DNA from: Paratinospora sagittata | Taxonomy: Eukaryota > Streptophyta > Magnoliopsida > Ranunculales > Menispermaceae | Assembly: GCA_035771175.1 (NCBI GenBank) | Contig: CM069612.1 | Coordinates: forward strand, 30,142,150 to 30,206,149 | Reading direction: 5' to 3' | DNA length: 64,000 nucleotides | Shown: positions 48,640 through 60,700 of the stretch, piece after piece | How positions within the stretch are numbered: position 1 is the stretch's first letter | How the letters are laid out: every line of letters starts with the position of its first letter | Translations under genes and position numbers: made by a program | Notes under the pieces: generated by a model | The model's database searches: none | The model's input: the letters and a program-made list of their open reading frames with translations, nothing else | What the model was told of the DNA's origin: nothing

Positions 48640-49610
48640 TGTTAATACCTTCAAACTAAATCAATTGAAACCTTAGGATCATAATATTAAACACCATAAT
48701 TGCTTATTAAAATTCAAAAGGACATAAATATTAATATTTTAAAAGATCAAAAGTTTTTTTTTCTGAAAAAAGACATAAATGTCAATATCTCAAAAGATTA
48801 GGGTTGTTTCTTTAAAATAAAAGGTCAAGAACATTTGGGGGACAAAAACAAAAAAAATTACCCTATAAATAGGGATGGTGAGGTAAGGGAAGGGCATCCC
48901 TTTCTATTCTCTTTTCTCTTTTTCTTTTTCTCTTTTGGAGTTGAAAATATTTGGAGATTCTTGAAAAAGGAAATTTTGCTGAAAAGTAGGAAAAAAGAAT
49001 TCGAAGAATAAGGTGAGATGATTTTCGAGGTTTGCTCGTATTACTCATTTTTATAGTGTTGTATTCATCTTATTTCATGCATTCACTCTTGCATATGATG
49101 TGGGTGCAATTGGCCCATGTTGCGTGCTAAATACAATTCATGAATGTGATTTGCTTATGTTATGTGCTAAATGCAATCATTGGGTATGGATTTACCCTGT
49201 TTGATGCTAAAAGAAATCACCCATGTCCATGTGTTTGATCTATGATTATTTGGGTATTCATATGTCAAGTTGAATGTTATGGACGTGCTTTTCATATATG
49301 TTGATTTTGATGTTATGATTGTTGCATTTATGATGCGTGTTTGTTATGGTTGAATTATATACTATCGTTAAGTTTAATGCGTGAGAACCATTAGGTATGA
49401 CCACTGGGCTTTTAGCTCACCCCTCTATACGGACATTGACTTAGATCTAGGGTATTATGTGTAGGTTCCGAGTAAAAATGTATAAAATTCACTTTGTATA
49501 TATATTTTTAATTAATTTAAATAATTTTGCACAAATGGATAAAGATCAAAGTTGGTGTCCAAATAATGAACACTTCAATTTTTTATTTTGGTAAAAATTG
49601 AGGTGTTACA
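48640..49610 (+). mobile_element. Gypsy-type solo LTR
   Basis: Runs from tgttaatacc to ggtgttaca, TG...CA, with the 5-bp duplication ttcaa at 48635-48639 and 49611-49615. A TATA-like cctataaatagggatgg lies at 48862-48878. The ctgggcttttagctcaccc block near 49406 is a typical late-LTR motif of plant chromovirus/Tekay-like Gypsy elements. No interior is present, so it is a solo LTR, presumably left by LTR-LTR recombination. Confidence 0.75.
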
Positions 49611-49929
49611 TTCAAGCTTCAATCATTCAACAGTAGCAGAAGCCGGGAAAACAACCTAGAAAAGTAGCAAGAGAGAAGCATAGAACTATCCTTGACCAGA
49701 AAAAGAGTCCTTATGGCTTTCTTGATTCATCAAAATTTCTCAGTTTGTCTGTTTTGCTAATTTCTAGCTTTTTGTTTCATGCTATAATTAACATCTTATA
49801 GTTGAATGACACTGCCAAAAAAAAAAAAAGAGGAAATTCTGAGACTATTTTGGATGATCTAGTGTCAGGAATGGATAATAAAAGAATAGCTGACTTGTAG
49901 TTTGGTTGTGGGACAGATCTCATCAATAA
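49611..49929. other. 3' flank of the PPR gene
   Basis: About 300 bp between the solo LTR and the DYW stop codon. Contains an A-run near 49820; no gene seen. Confidence 0.5.
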
Positions 49930-52253
49930 TCACCAGTAATCGCCACATGAACAAATACCGTCTTTGAAGTGATGGAAGCGATGAGCGTCCCTCACAATCA
50001 CCTCTCTCATGGCAACCTTGGATACCAACTTTGTATAGATATGGCAATCCACACAAACCCGAAGATTCTTCGTGATTCGAATAGGAATGCTTTGACACTG
50101 CTGTCGCTGTTACTATCACTATCACAGCAACTACTATTACTATTTTGCCTCATCATCATCAACCCAAAAGCAATAGCTAATCTTTCACTGTGATTCTTGC
50201 ACCTTGCAATTACTCCTTCAATTTCTACTTCCACTTCTCCTTCAGCTTTTCCACCTGTCTTGGCGGCATTCATCACTCTCACATCTAAAACATCCAATTC
50301 CTTATATATTTGCTTCCATTCATGATGAGACTGATCTCCTGATATAAAGCTATGTACCTCATTTCCAATTTCAATGAAGCTCTGCCCAGCAATCTTTCTC
50401 AACCCTTTCTTTTTCATCTCAGTTCTCATCCTAATAACATCCTCCCACCTCCCAGCACCCTCATAAATATTAGCCAGTAGTACACGATGCCCTGTGAGAT
50501 TTGGGTCTAAACTTAGTATTTGCTGCTCAATCGCCTCCCCAAGTTCAGAATTTCCATGAAGCTTACAGGCAGCAAGCAAAGATCCCCATGTGGCCACATC
50601 TGCCTTAACGGGCATGCTGCAAACAAGGTCATGGGCCTCACCGAGCAAGCCAGCCCGGCCGAGAAGATCAACCATGCAAGCATAGTGCTTCACATTAGGA
50701 GAGATACTAGAGATTTCTAACATGTTATTGAAACATAACTTGCCTTCTTCTACCAAACCAGCATGGCTACATGCAGACAAGACTGAAACATATGTTATTT
50801 CATTGGGTTTGAATCCATAAGCTTGCATTTCTGATAAGAGATGAAGGGCACGCCTTCCCTCCCCGTGTAAGCCCTCTGCTCCAATCATGGCACTCCATGA
50901 GACCACAGTTCTGCCAGAATCATCCATTTCATTAAAGACCCGTCGAGAAAGCTCTATCTCACCACATTTTGCGTACATATCTATAAGTGCAGAAGCCACA
51001 CGAGCATCATTATCCAGCCCGCTGGCCACCATATACTTATGAAACATCGTCGCAGGCCGGGAAGCTCCAATGCTTGAACATGCTGAGATAACACTCACCA
51101 TAGTAACTGCATTTGGCTTAATTGTTATGGCTTCATTGTCTTCTCCCTCTAACATTTTACAAAACAGTCGAATTGATTCCTCAGGCCACGAGTTCTGCTC
51201 ATACCCAGCAATCATTGCACTCCAGCACACCACATTTTTATCTTGAACGCCATCAAAGATCTCTCGTGCTTTCTCCAAGTTCCCACACCTGGAGTACATG
51301 TCAATCAACGCCGTAGTAATCACAATATCATTTAGTGACAATAGTGAAGAATACTGAGAACCAATGTAGTGGTGTACCCATCGAGAAGTATCCAAGCAAC
51401 CAAGCTCTGCACAAGCTTTTAGTAGCACAATCACCGTTACCCGATTTGGAGCTACTGAACCAGACCCCGATGATATCATCATCCTCTCAAATGTAGCTAA
51501 TGCCTTCTCCGGTTCACCACTGAGAGCAAACCCAGAAATCAAAGAATTCCAAGACACCGCATCCCTTTGCTCAATCAATATCCCATCAAACACCTTTGAA
51601 GCACTGCCCAAATCTTTGCTCACTGAATACATATGAACAAAGGAATTAGCCAACCGAGTATTCGAATCAAATCCATATTTGACAACAAGAGCATGAACTG
51701 CTTGCCCACGATGCAAGCAATTCACAGCAGCAGAAGCTGAAACAAGAGCAGCAAGACAAAAGGCATCGCCATTACAACACTGAGGATCATCTGAGCTTCT
51801 CATTTGCGCGTATAAACCAAAAGCTTTATCCACATATCCATTAGCCACAAAAGCAGAGAGCAGGGCAGTGTAAGAAACGACATCAACTGCTCCGCTCGGC
51901 ATTTCATCAAAAACTTGGTGGGCATCATCTGTGCTGCCACATTTCCCATATGCATTGATGAGTCCTGCTGCTATGAACTTATCAGGTAGGAGGCCGAAGC
52001 GGGCGATATGGGCATGGACTTGTTGTGTGATGTGGAGTTGGATTATAAAAGCGCAGGATTTGAGTAAAGCTGGGAAGGTGAAGTTGTTTGGAGGGATTGA
52101 ATTGGATAGCATTTGCTTGTAGAGAGAAAGAGCATTTTGTGGATTGTGGGCAATTGCAGTGTTCCAATGGAAGGTTTCTGCTTGTTTGAGATGGGAAAAG
52201 CCTCTTGTTGTGGTTTTTAAGTTCAACCATTTTTGGGATTTTGGAAGCATCAC
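49930..52253 (-). CDS. PLS-class pentatricopeptide repeat protein with a frameshifted DYW domain
   Basis: Predicted organelle RNA-binding protein of the RNA-editing PPR family. An uninterrupted frame from ATG 52253 runs to 50007 (748 aa). It has repeated PLS-type motifs ([50 protein letters not shown]), then E/E+ motifs ([14 protein letters not shown]) and [10 protein letters not shown] at 688-697, the HxE part of the DYW deaminase. Immediately after, a trinucleotide-rich stretch (about 50090-50160) encodes an Asp/Ser/Asn run. The remaining DYW domain ([23 protein letters not shown], terminal CGDYW and stop at 49930-49932) continues in another frame. As it stands the protein loses the CxxC half of the zinc site. 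This could be a real mutation, a repeat-length allele or a sequencing error. Intronless, as is usual for this family. Confidence 0.88.
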
Positions 52254-52631
52254 AGGTGATCCTCCATTTGGTCCTTTTGGTTTCAGTTAAGTTAGTTTTG
52301 ATTCAGTTTGATGAATCTATTACCAGGTCAACTTCTATTCTTTGTAGTAAAAAATATATAAATAATAATAATAATTCTATTCTTTGTTTTTTTTTATTAT
52401 TAATAAAAAGGCAATTGAGGTAATAGGTGGCAATTGTATGCATCTTATGTGTGTATTAATACTTCATGCGAGTCTCACATCGGCAAGGGCTTCACGCGTC
52501 ATACAACTGTTTTCATATATGTACGCAAATACTATAACAACTTTTATTTTATTTACTTTAGTATTCTTCTAATTCATAAGTTAAATAACATTGGTATTGC
52601 ACACACTGTGTTTCTTACGACTCTCTATCCT
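52254..52631. other. Upstream flank of the PPR gene
   Basis: About 380 bp of AT-rich sequence between the PPR start codon and the 3' end of a LINE. It should hold the PPR promoter, but no clear motif is seen. Confidence 0.4.
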
Positions 52632-55600
52632 GAATTTTTTTTATTTTTTTTATTTTTTTAGGGTAAACAAAGAATTGTATTATGAATCAATCAAGAACAT
52701 AAGAAAAAAAGGTCGAATACAAGAGGTACTCATACAAAGCACATAAAAGCCAACAAAGACAATACATCGTAAACACAAAGCAAAACAAATGCCGCCCGAC
52801 AAAGCCTGTAAACCCTAAGGGACACCTAAACAATGTTCTCAATTTCTGATCCACTCATTGATAGTGAACTCCCCATTCAAATTGAAAGCAAGTAACCATG
52901 AGCTAGCCGTGAAAAGAGTTTCATTCCACAAAATCTGGACTGTACGCACTTCCCCCTTGAAGATGCAATGATTCCGCTCAATCCAAATCATCCATAAAAT
53001 AGACCAAGACGCAGTTCTCATGATCTCCCTACCTCTGGACGATAACCCACGCAAATTATCCAATCTCAAGCACTCATCACAGGATCTAGGTTTTAAAAAA
53101 CAGTCACCTAAATGTCATTCCTCCCAAATTAAAGTGGAGAAAGAACAAGAGAAAAATAAGTGATCAACATTTTCTAAATCATTAAGACAAAGAGGGCAAC
53201 AATGGGGTGATAATGTTAAAAAAGGCATTCTTCTTTGTAAAACTTCACCTATACTTAGCTTGTTATGGGCCAAAAGCCACCAAACACCTTAACTTTTGAA
53301 GGGATGAGAGCTTTCCAAATGTGAGGGGCTAGAGGAAAAAAAGGGAAGGTAATATCGTCAATAAGGTAGTTGAAGTAGGATTTGCAAGAGTAGGAATCGA
53401 ACGGGTGGAAGGGCCAAACAAAACGGTCCTGCCCAATGGAGAGATTAACCGAGCCTAAATGGGAGACCAAGGAAGCAAGTTCAACTCGTTGACCAACAGT
53501 GAGGTGATGGGGAGGTGAAAATGCCATTGAGGAAGATGTGAATCAGCGAAGATGGAGGTGTAATGAGAAATTAGGTGGTTAGGAAAAGACGAAGAGTAAT
53601 AAAGTTTAGGGAAAAGCTCGGCGAAAGGGGGTATCTCCTAGCCACCGGTCCTCCCAAAAACGAAAGGTGCAATCATCACCCACTTTCGGTTCCATGAGAG
53701 GGAACATGTGAGGAAGCAAACAGATGACAAATTTTCGAGGATAAAAGGTACAATTTTCCTGCCGAAGTCAATCAAACCGAACTTACTAGTGGTGATCCTA
53801 ACCCATAATGTTTGCTTTTCATTGAGGATCCGCCATACCCATTTTGCACATAAAGCTTTGTTTCTGTTAATGATGTTGCCAATAGCAAGACCTCCCTTGT
53901 CAACAGGTCTTTGGACAACCTTCCATTTTAGAAGGTGCATTCCACTAGCATTGTCCTCCCCTCTCCACAAAAAAATCTTCATTTTCTTCTCAATGACCGT
54001 CGCCACATTAACCGGAATCCGAAAAAGAGAAAGATAGTAAGTAGGGATAGCGGCAATGACTGAGTTGATAAGAGCAAGTCTCCCACCTCTAAACAGAAAC
54101 ATCTTTTCCAACGATCTAATTTAAGAGAAATCTTGGAAACAATAGGATCCCAGAATGTGTGGCACAAAGGATTTCCACCCAGTGGCATTCCTAGGTATTT
54201 TATAGGCCAAGAACCTATAGAGCACCCAATTCTAGATGCCAAACTCTCCAACAAATACTGATCAATATTGATACCTGCCAGTTGGTTCTTCTCTATATTA
54301 ACCTTTAGACCAGAAAGACTACTAAAACACAGAAGCAGACTCATCGCGCTATCCACATTAGCTTCTTCCCCATAAAGGAAGAAAAAAGTATCGTCAACGA
54401 ACTTGTCGCAACCCCTCTCCGGATGACGTCACGATCGGCACAGAATACCATATACGTCATACCTAGACTTATACGATACTTTGTCGGCCTCTTCCTTTTA
54501 AAACAATACCACAAAATCACTAAAATTTTCGGCAAAACCTCTCTATATATCTAAGGTTCCACAAATATCCTGATAATCACATCCAATCACACAAAGACAT
54601 ATAATCAAATAATCAACATCATTCATATCAAACCCAATCATTTTGCTTTCTTAGATGACTTATCCACATCCCAAGTCATCCTCAAAACCAAACAAACCAC
54701 AACTATCTATATTTTATATACATGAGAATTTGTGATATTTATATAAATAATCAAAGATGAAACAAAACAATTACACTAGTCCCAAGTTTTTCCAAAAATA
54801 TATAAATCAAAACATACATCCAAAAGAGAAGAAAAGGAAGACCGCAAGTTTTAAGCCTTGCCTTTTCCTTTCTTATCTGAACCTGAGAAAAGTAGGAAAA
54901 AATGGGGTGAGTTTAACTAGCTCAATGAGTAAGTTCTCACAATATATTTCCATATATGCATTTATAAAAAAAAGGTATGATATTAAAATTTTCATTCATA
55001 AACCAAATGCATCAAGAAAAATCATATTATACATGTGTTTAAACTAAGCATGCAAATTATGCATCATTTTCATAAGAATCAAATATGCAGACTGTTTACC
55101 TTTCTACCCTTACATTCCTCAGTGATTCGGAAAGTCCTTTTCACGGAACACCAATCCAAGTATTCCAGCGGCACATTTTTCCAAAGAATAAGTAAATAGA
55201 AAGATAACAATGTCAAGGTATTTAATGCAAAACACCCAATGCTTTATCAATGCATATATTCCGTGCTTATGCTCTTAAATCACAATGCACACATATATAT
55301 AAGATGCATGCCATTGCACAAACCAATTTATATAAATAAAATGCTATAATGGAAAACAAAGGTGAAAAATACTCACAACCAATTCACTAGCCAATTTCAC
55401 ACATCATTTACATTTCAATTGGCCAATTGACTCGCATACACCTGAAATGAATCAATTTCATACACAAATGGTCAATTTCAGTCCATTCTATCTAAATACA
55501 TAAGTATTAACCCAAATCACATCTAATTCACACAAATTTGGATTAGAAACACTTAACATCATTCAATTGACCAATTTCAATCTAAATGCCTCAAAAGCCC

Positions 55601-56830
55601 CAAATTAGATAAATCTATACATGGTCAAATTGAACTAACTCATGCAATTCTAACACTAGTCTAACCATTATAAACCCACAAAATCACTCAATTTGGGTTC
55701 AATTAGACAAGTTTCAAGTCAATTTAATCAATTGACTTGATTTAGGTCAAAAGCCTCAATTTTGGGCAAAATCTCAAAATCAAGCCCTAGGCCAATTTTA
55801 CACTACACCTAGGCTTTCCACCATTCAAAATCAGTGAATTAGACCATCAATCACTTAGAATCAGTCATTTATTCAACATAATTGAGTGGCAACTTGAATG
55901 GAAAACCCTAAGTTCATTTTTTAGGTTTAGGGTCATTACACTTAACTCCACCAAAAAACGTGATAAAGTACTTGCAAAATGCACATTGGGTATAGATCTA
56001 GGTTAAGAAATGTTGTTTCTACCATAAACAAGCTCGAAATAGCAAAATATCAACCAACCCTAGGTTAAGAATACCCAAAACTGTGACCTGTGGAGAAAAT
56101 TATACCATTAGAAAGCTTATTCTCACCTTCAATGGTGATTTCATGTAAAGAAATAAAGAAAATCACTTACTTTGGGGTATAAATGGTAAAGATTTCCTCT
56201 TGAAACCTTAGTTTTCCTCCATTCTTCCTTCTCCAATTCGTTCACAACTCAAATGGGAATAGTAGCAACTTCTCCCCTTTTAAAATACTAATTTTTGGCC
56301 ATTTTTCATAAATAAAAAAAGGCCCAAAAATCAGATCAGCGTCCTCCCTGCACATGAGCGTCCTCATTTTTGTCACAGACACTCATTTTTATTTCGCTAC
56401 TACTTGCTCAATACACATCAGAATTTCGCATATAGCCAGTTGATTTTTATGTAAAAACGCGTTCCGGACTCGTTTCTAATATCCCTAAGTCTATTTGACG
56501 CACCAATAATTAATTATCAAACAAAAACATCAAATATATGAACAAAACATGCAGAATACGAGTATTATACATATCAAATACATACATAAGACTTAAGAGT
56601 CAGACATTTTACATCATCACGACATTATATGCGAAAGTGGATCGTTACAGAACTGTAAATGAGATAGGGCGCGTCTATCCTTATCCACATGAAAGCCAAC
56701 AATCGAAGATGAAGGACTAGCCTAAGTCATCATACGCCCCAAGACATCTGCAACCAACGTGAACAAGAAAGGAGATAAGGGATCTCCTTGCCCCTGCATT
56801 AACTGATTGGCTTCCCATTGATTTGTAATC
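52632..56830 (-). mobile_element. 5'-truncated L1-type LINE, split by a solo LTR
   Basis: Minus strand. Reverse transcriptase motif QGDPLSPFLFT lies near 56790-56760 and, after the 2.2-kb insertion, FVDDTFFFLYG resumes at about 54399. KYLGMPLGGNP, GGRLALI, a zf-RVT region and the C-terminus SWSILWMIWIERN (near 52990) follow. The 3' end is a run of A on this strand (T on +, 52637-52660). Frames are broken at several points. Removing 54404-56649 plus one copy of gaact rejoins the RT domain. Confidence 0.85.
54404..56649 (-). mobile_element. 2.2-kb solo LTR nested in the LINE
   Basis: 2246 bp bounded by TG...CA, with the 5-bp target duplication gaact at 54399-54403 and 56650-56654. On the minus strand it starts TGTAACGATCC and ends GGTTGCGACA, and a TATA-like ttttaaaaggggag lies at about 56285-56272, so minus is the likely orientation. 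Length and layout suit Gypsy-type LTRs. No open frame of note and no second LTR. Insertion into the RT domain of the LINE gives the relative age: LINE first, LTR element later, then LTR recombination. Confidence 0.85.
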
Positions 56831-56833
56831 ATG

Positions 56834-57034
56834 TACTTATATTTGGTTTGTAATTCAAATACGAATGTTTGCATCTAAAAATTTGAAAATTTGAAAATGG
56901 TTGATTGTAACTTGAAAATAATGTTTTAAAATTTACTAAGGAAATTGCTAGTATTATCAAAAGATTAAAAAAAATAGTTTTCTAAATTTTTACTTTTCAA
57001 CTTATATTTTAATTTTTAAATCACAAATCAAACG
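56834..57034. mobile_element. Possible MITE upstream of the DUF212 gene
   Basis: About 200 bp, AT-rich, with imperfect inverted ends: tttggtttgtaatt on the left and, reversed, gtttgatttgtgatt on the right (aaatcacaaatcaaacg). No clear target duplication. Confidence 0.35.
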
Positions 57035-57707
57035 CGGTCGTAATAATTCATCTCACAGAAGAAACAAAGTTGATTCAAAACAAAATAATGAACATAGTAA
57101 GTATCACTGAATTTTGTTTGTTTTGTTTCAATTTTTACAATAAATACAATTGGGAAATGTTTAGTAAGTATGTCATGCTAGCCATACACATTTACATTCT
57201 CTCAACATAACTATACAACAATCCTTTAAAAAAAAAAATACTAGACAATAATCAAAGAATAAAATGAAAAAATCACATAAGTGTGTGTTGATTAAGCAAG
57301 CAATCTTATTGCTTCTTCACTTCTCCCTTCATATTTTTTTTAAATGGTTGACAATTAATAGAAAAAATGGTAAACATTAAAACACGTATCTAATATAAGT
57401 AACTCATAGGTGAAATATAATATAGTAAGTGCCCCATCACGCGGTATAAGAAATTGAAGAAATTAAAGGTTGATTAGATAAGATCAGAAGAAAGTCTTTA
57501 AGTTCTGAATTTCACCAATCAGAGCGTACTTCAGAAGATCACGGAGACGATCGAGCGAGTGAGAGATTCGTCTCATCTCAGATCACGAAAGCTTTTTTCT
57601 GAATTCGAAAACGTAGAAGATCGATCGATCAATCGAGAGAGTTGTTGAAGTAGATAGGTCAAACTATACGAGAGAGCGAGAGAGAGAGAGAGAGAGAGAG
57701 AGATCGA
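57035..57707 (+). promoter_or_regulatory. Upstream region and GA-rich 5' UTR of the DUF212 gene
   Basis: Ends in an uninterrupted (GA)n tract (57679-57702) five bases before the ATG. GA-rich tracts in plant 5' leaders are common binding sites for BBR/BPC factors; whether this one is used is unknown. 57035-57450 is AT-rich with no motif identified. Confidence 0.5.
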
Positions 57708-60700
57708 ATGGATGAAGTGATCACAGCAGCAGATGCATCCTCATCGACGTCTTCGTCTTCATCGTCTTCGTATCTCACTTCAAATCTCCCTCTCCTCTCC
57801 GCTTTCCTCGCCTTCGCTTTCGCTCAATTCTTGAAGCTCTTCACCAACTGGTTCGTACAATCTTCGTCGTCATCTCCATAAACCCTAGTTTCCATTTCTT
57901 GCATCTCTCTGTCTTTTTGCCTTGGTAGTTTTTTTTTTTGTGTGAGATATATGTGCGTAATTAGTTCATTTGTGATTTCGATTTTGGTTGATGATTGTGG
58001 TTGTTTGTTCTGTTTTGATTCTTTTTTTTTCTTTTTTAAAAGGAAACAAACATTGCATTAATAATCAGAACAACAAAAGAGCCAAAATACAAACTCATAT
58101 TGCTGGAGCACCAGTAGTACTCAAAAACAGCAATAAAGAAATTTTAAAAAAGAGCAAGCATATATGAAATCAACACAAGCAGCTATCCCAATTTCTAACC
58201 CAATGAGAGAGTAGTCCCCATTCATATTAAACGCCACCAACCAAGATCCAGCCATGATAATAATATCATTCCAAAGGGAGTGCACGTTCCTAATCTTGTC
58301 ATCAAAAGTATGAAGATTACGTTCCAACTATATCATCCAAAGCATAGCCCATGATGCCGTCCTCATCACATCCAAACCCTTGCCATGCAAACCACGAAGG
58401 TTCTCCATCATCAAGCAATCACCACACGATCTAGGACCACGAAATTTAAGGAGAAGAAATAGGTTTCATGTTCTGTTTTACTATGTTCTGTTTTGATTCT
58501 AAATAGGTTTAAGGAGAAGAAATGGGATTCGAGAAGGATGCTTGGATCAGGTGGAATGCCGTCGTCACATTCGGCGACGGTGACAGCTCTAGCGGTGGCA
58601 ATTGGACTTCAAGACGGTGTTGGAGCATCCTCATTTGCTCTCGCTGTTATATTGGCTGGCGTTGTATGTACTCATTACTGTACTCTATTATAAATTTTTC
58701 TTGTGTATGTGTATATGTATATGGTGTTGTGTTGTTAATGTCTATGACTCTATGTTAGCTTGATATATATAGTTGGACATCTACATATTAGCAATAGCTT
58801 TTAGGTTGAGGATACCAAGTTTGTGGCAAGTTCGTGGGTGCATGTGTCCGACATTGTTCAAGGTCCATCTCTTTTGGACTGGATTTTGGATTGGGGTAGA
58901 TGTCTGTATCATTTGTAATATATTTAGGGGTGGGTTCTCTTACATTGGAGGTGGGATGACTTGTATGTTTTGGTCCAGCATGTTTTTGTTTGGGCTTAGG
59001 CGCGTTTATTGTGTTCCCCCAGGTGTACTATCAAAGTTTATGTTTCATTGATAATATATACATTAATCGTTTCCGCTCAAAAAAAAAAAAAAAAAAAGCT
59101 TTTAGATTGAGAAGTTTCTAACATGGTATCAAAGTTTTGATCTTGAGGTCTTATGTTGAGACGTCATTATCTTGCTTTTCTCACTGTTATAAATTTGTTC
59201 CATGTGACATTGTGCACATGAAAGGAAGTGTTAATGCTTATGTTTGCTTGATATACATAGTTGAACCAACACCTACTAGCTAGAGGAGGTGTGATGGTGG
59301 AGACAAGGAGGAATCTCTAGTTTGTTGGATGATATATTAGTTATTTTAAGAAGTATATAGTTGTTGCAATACTCCTTAACGAAGCATTTTGTTAACTATA
59401 TGGGGTCGACTACATAAATTGGTTTTCTCCAGTCTGCTCTATTAAGGGTTTATCCTTATAGGATCATTTATTGTGTCGTTATGGGTGTTTGATGTGGTTT
59501 CATTCATTTTTATGGAAATGTATAAATGCAATTATTTTAGTTGGGTATTTTGTATTAATGATTTTTGAAATAATACAGGTGATGTATGATGCATCTGGGG
59601 TTAGACTTCATGCAGGCAGGCAAGCTGAGGTATGTTTGAATCGTATGTTTTTTTCTGTGTTTTTTTCTTTCAATTGCAGTCAGTTTTTTCAAGATTCTTT
59701 GTTTTCTAGTTCTTATTTATATTGAAGTGAAACTATGAGTATTTTGGAATCTCAATCTGTGTTCTCTATCCCATTTTACGATTCCTTATTTCATACTTGG
59801 AGTTTGGAGAAGTTGGAGGAGGAAAAGGGGGTAGTTTATGTATTAAGTAATTGGAACAATTTTTTGGTGAAAAGGGTGGGACGTGTAAGTCCTTCTACGT
59901 CAGCACCAGTGAGTGTGGAAGGCATCTCAAGAATTTATTCTCTCATTCATGTACTTAATTGAATGATATAAACCATTTTCATACATCTACTGGCCAAGTC
60001 GGAGCAAATTGGTTGTTATCCTCATTCCCTAAAAGCAGCCCAAGTATCATGTATGCCCAAAATGGAAACTACAGAACCTTTAATGCTAGGAAAAAAAAAC
60101 CCAGATTTTCTTTTATATTCTTGATAATCTATCTCTGTTTTAGAAGATTTTTCTTGTCAATTTTTTTTTTTTGAATATTTTAGTTCAAAACAACAGGTGC
60201 ATATTTAAATATTCAATTTACTATTATTTTAATTTTTAGTTAGTAGAAAAAAAATTTGTAAGGTTTGCCTTTTTTGGATACCAAATTAGTAATCAAGCTC
60301 TCCTTATCACATATTACTGATTTTGTCCCTTGCCCGACTATCCCTTGGGGTTATGTGCATCCTAAGGCACCAAAAAACTCAAAGGGGATGAACCCTTTTC
60401 CCATCTTTCTCTCTTCTCATTCTGCAATGAACCTGACCAATCAAATCAGTCTTGTGATATGTCAGGCTCAAAGAACTTTTTTTTAAATATGGTTGGGTTA
60501 GTTGAAGTGTTTGGAAATGTCGCCTATTTGACGCATGGTTGTAAGAATCTCAATTTGGGTCAATCAATCTTACAATTCATGATCTGATTTAAGGAAGAAA
60601 AAGTTTATGGATATTTAATTAGAATCTTATATTAACGATTCAAATATTTTCCATATATATGATTCTTACCAAAAGTGTAATCATACATTGCATGGCTTAG

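Noticed and set aside
50090..50170. A small intron explaining the DYW frame change
   Set aside because: The GT dinucleotides in the tract are in the wrong phase for the acceptors that restore the frame, and the gaps would be about 40 nt, too short for plant introns.
52632..56830. Two separate LINEs on either side of the solo LTR
   Set aside because: The RT motifs are consecutive and a single 5-bp target duplication joins them, so one LINE was split.
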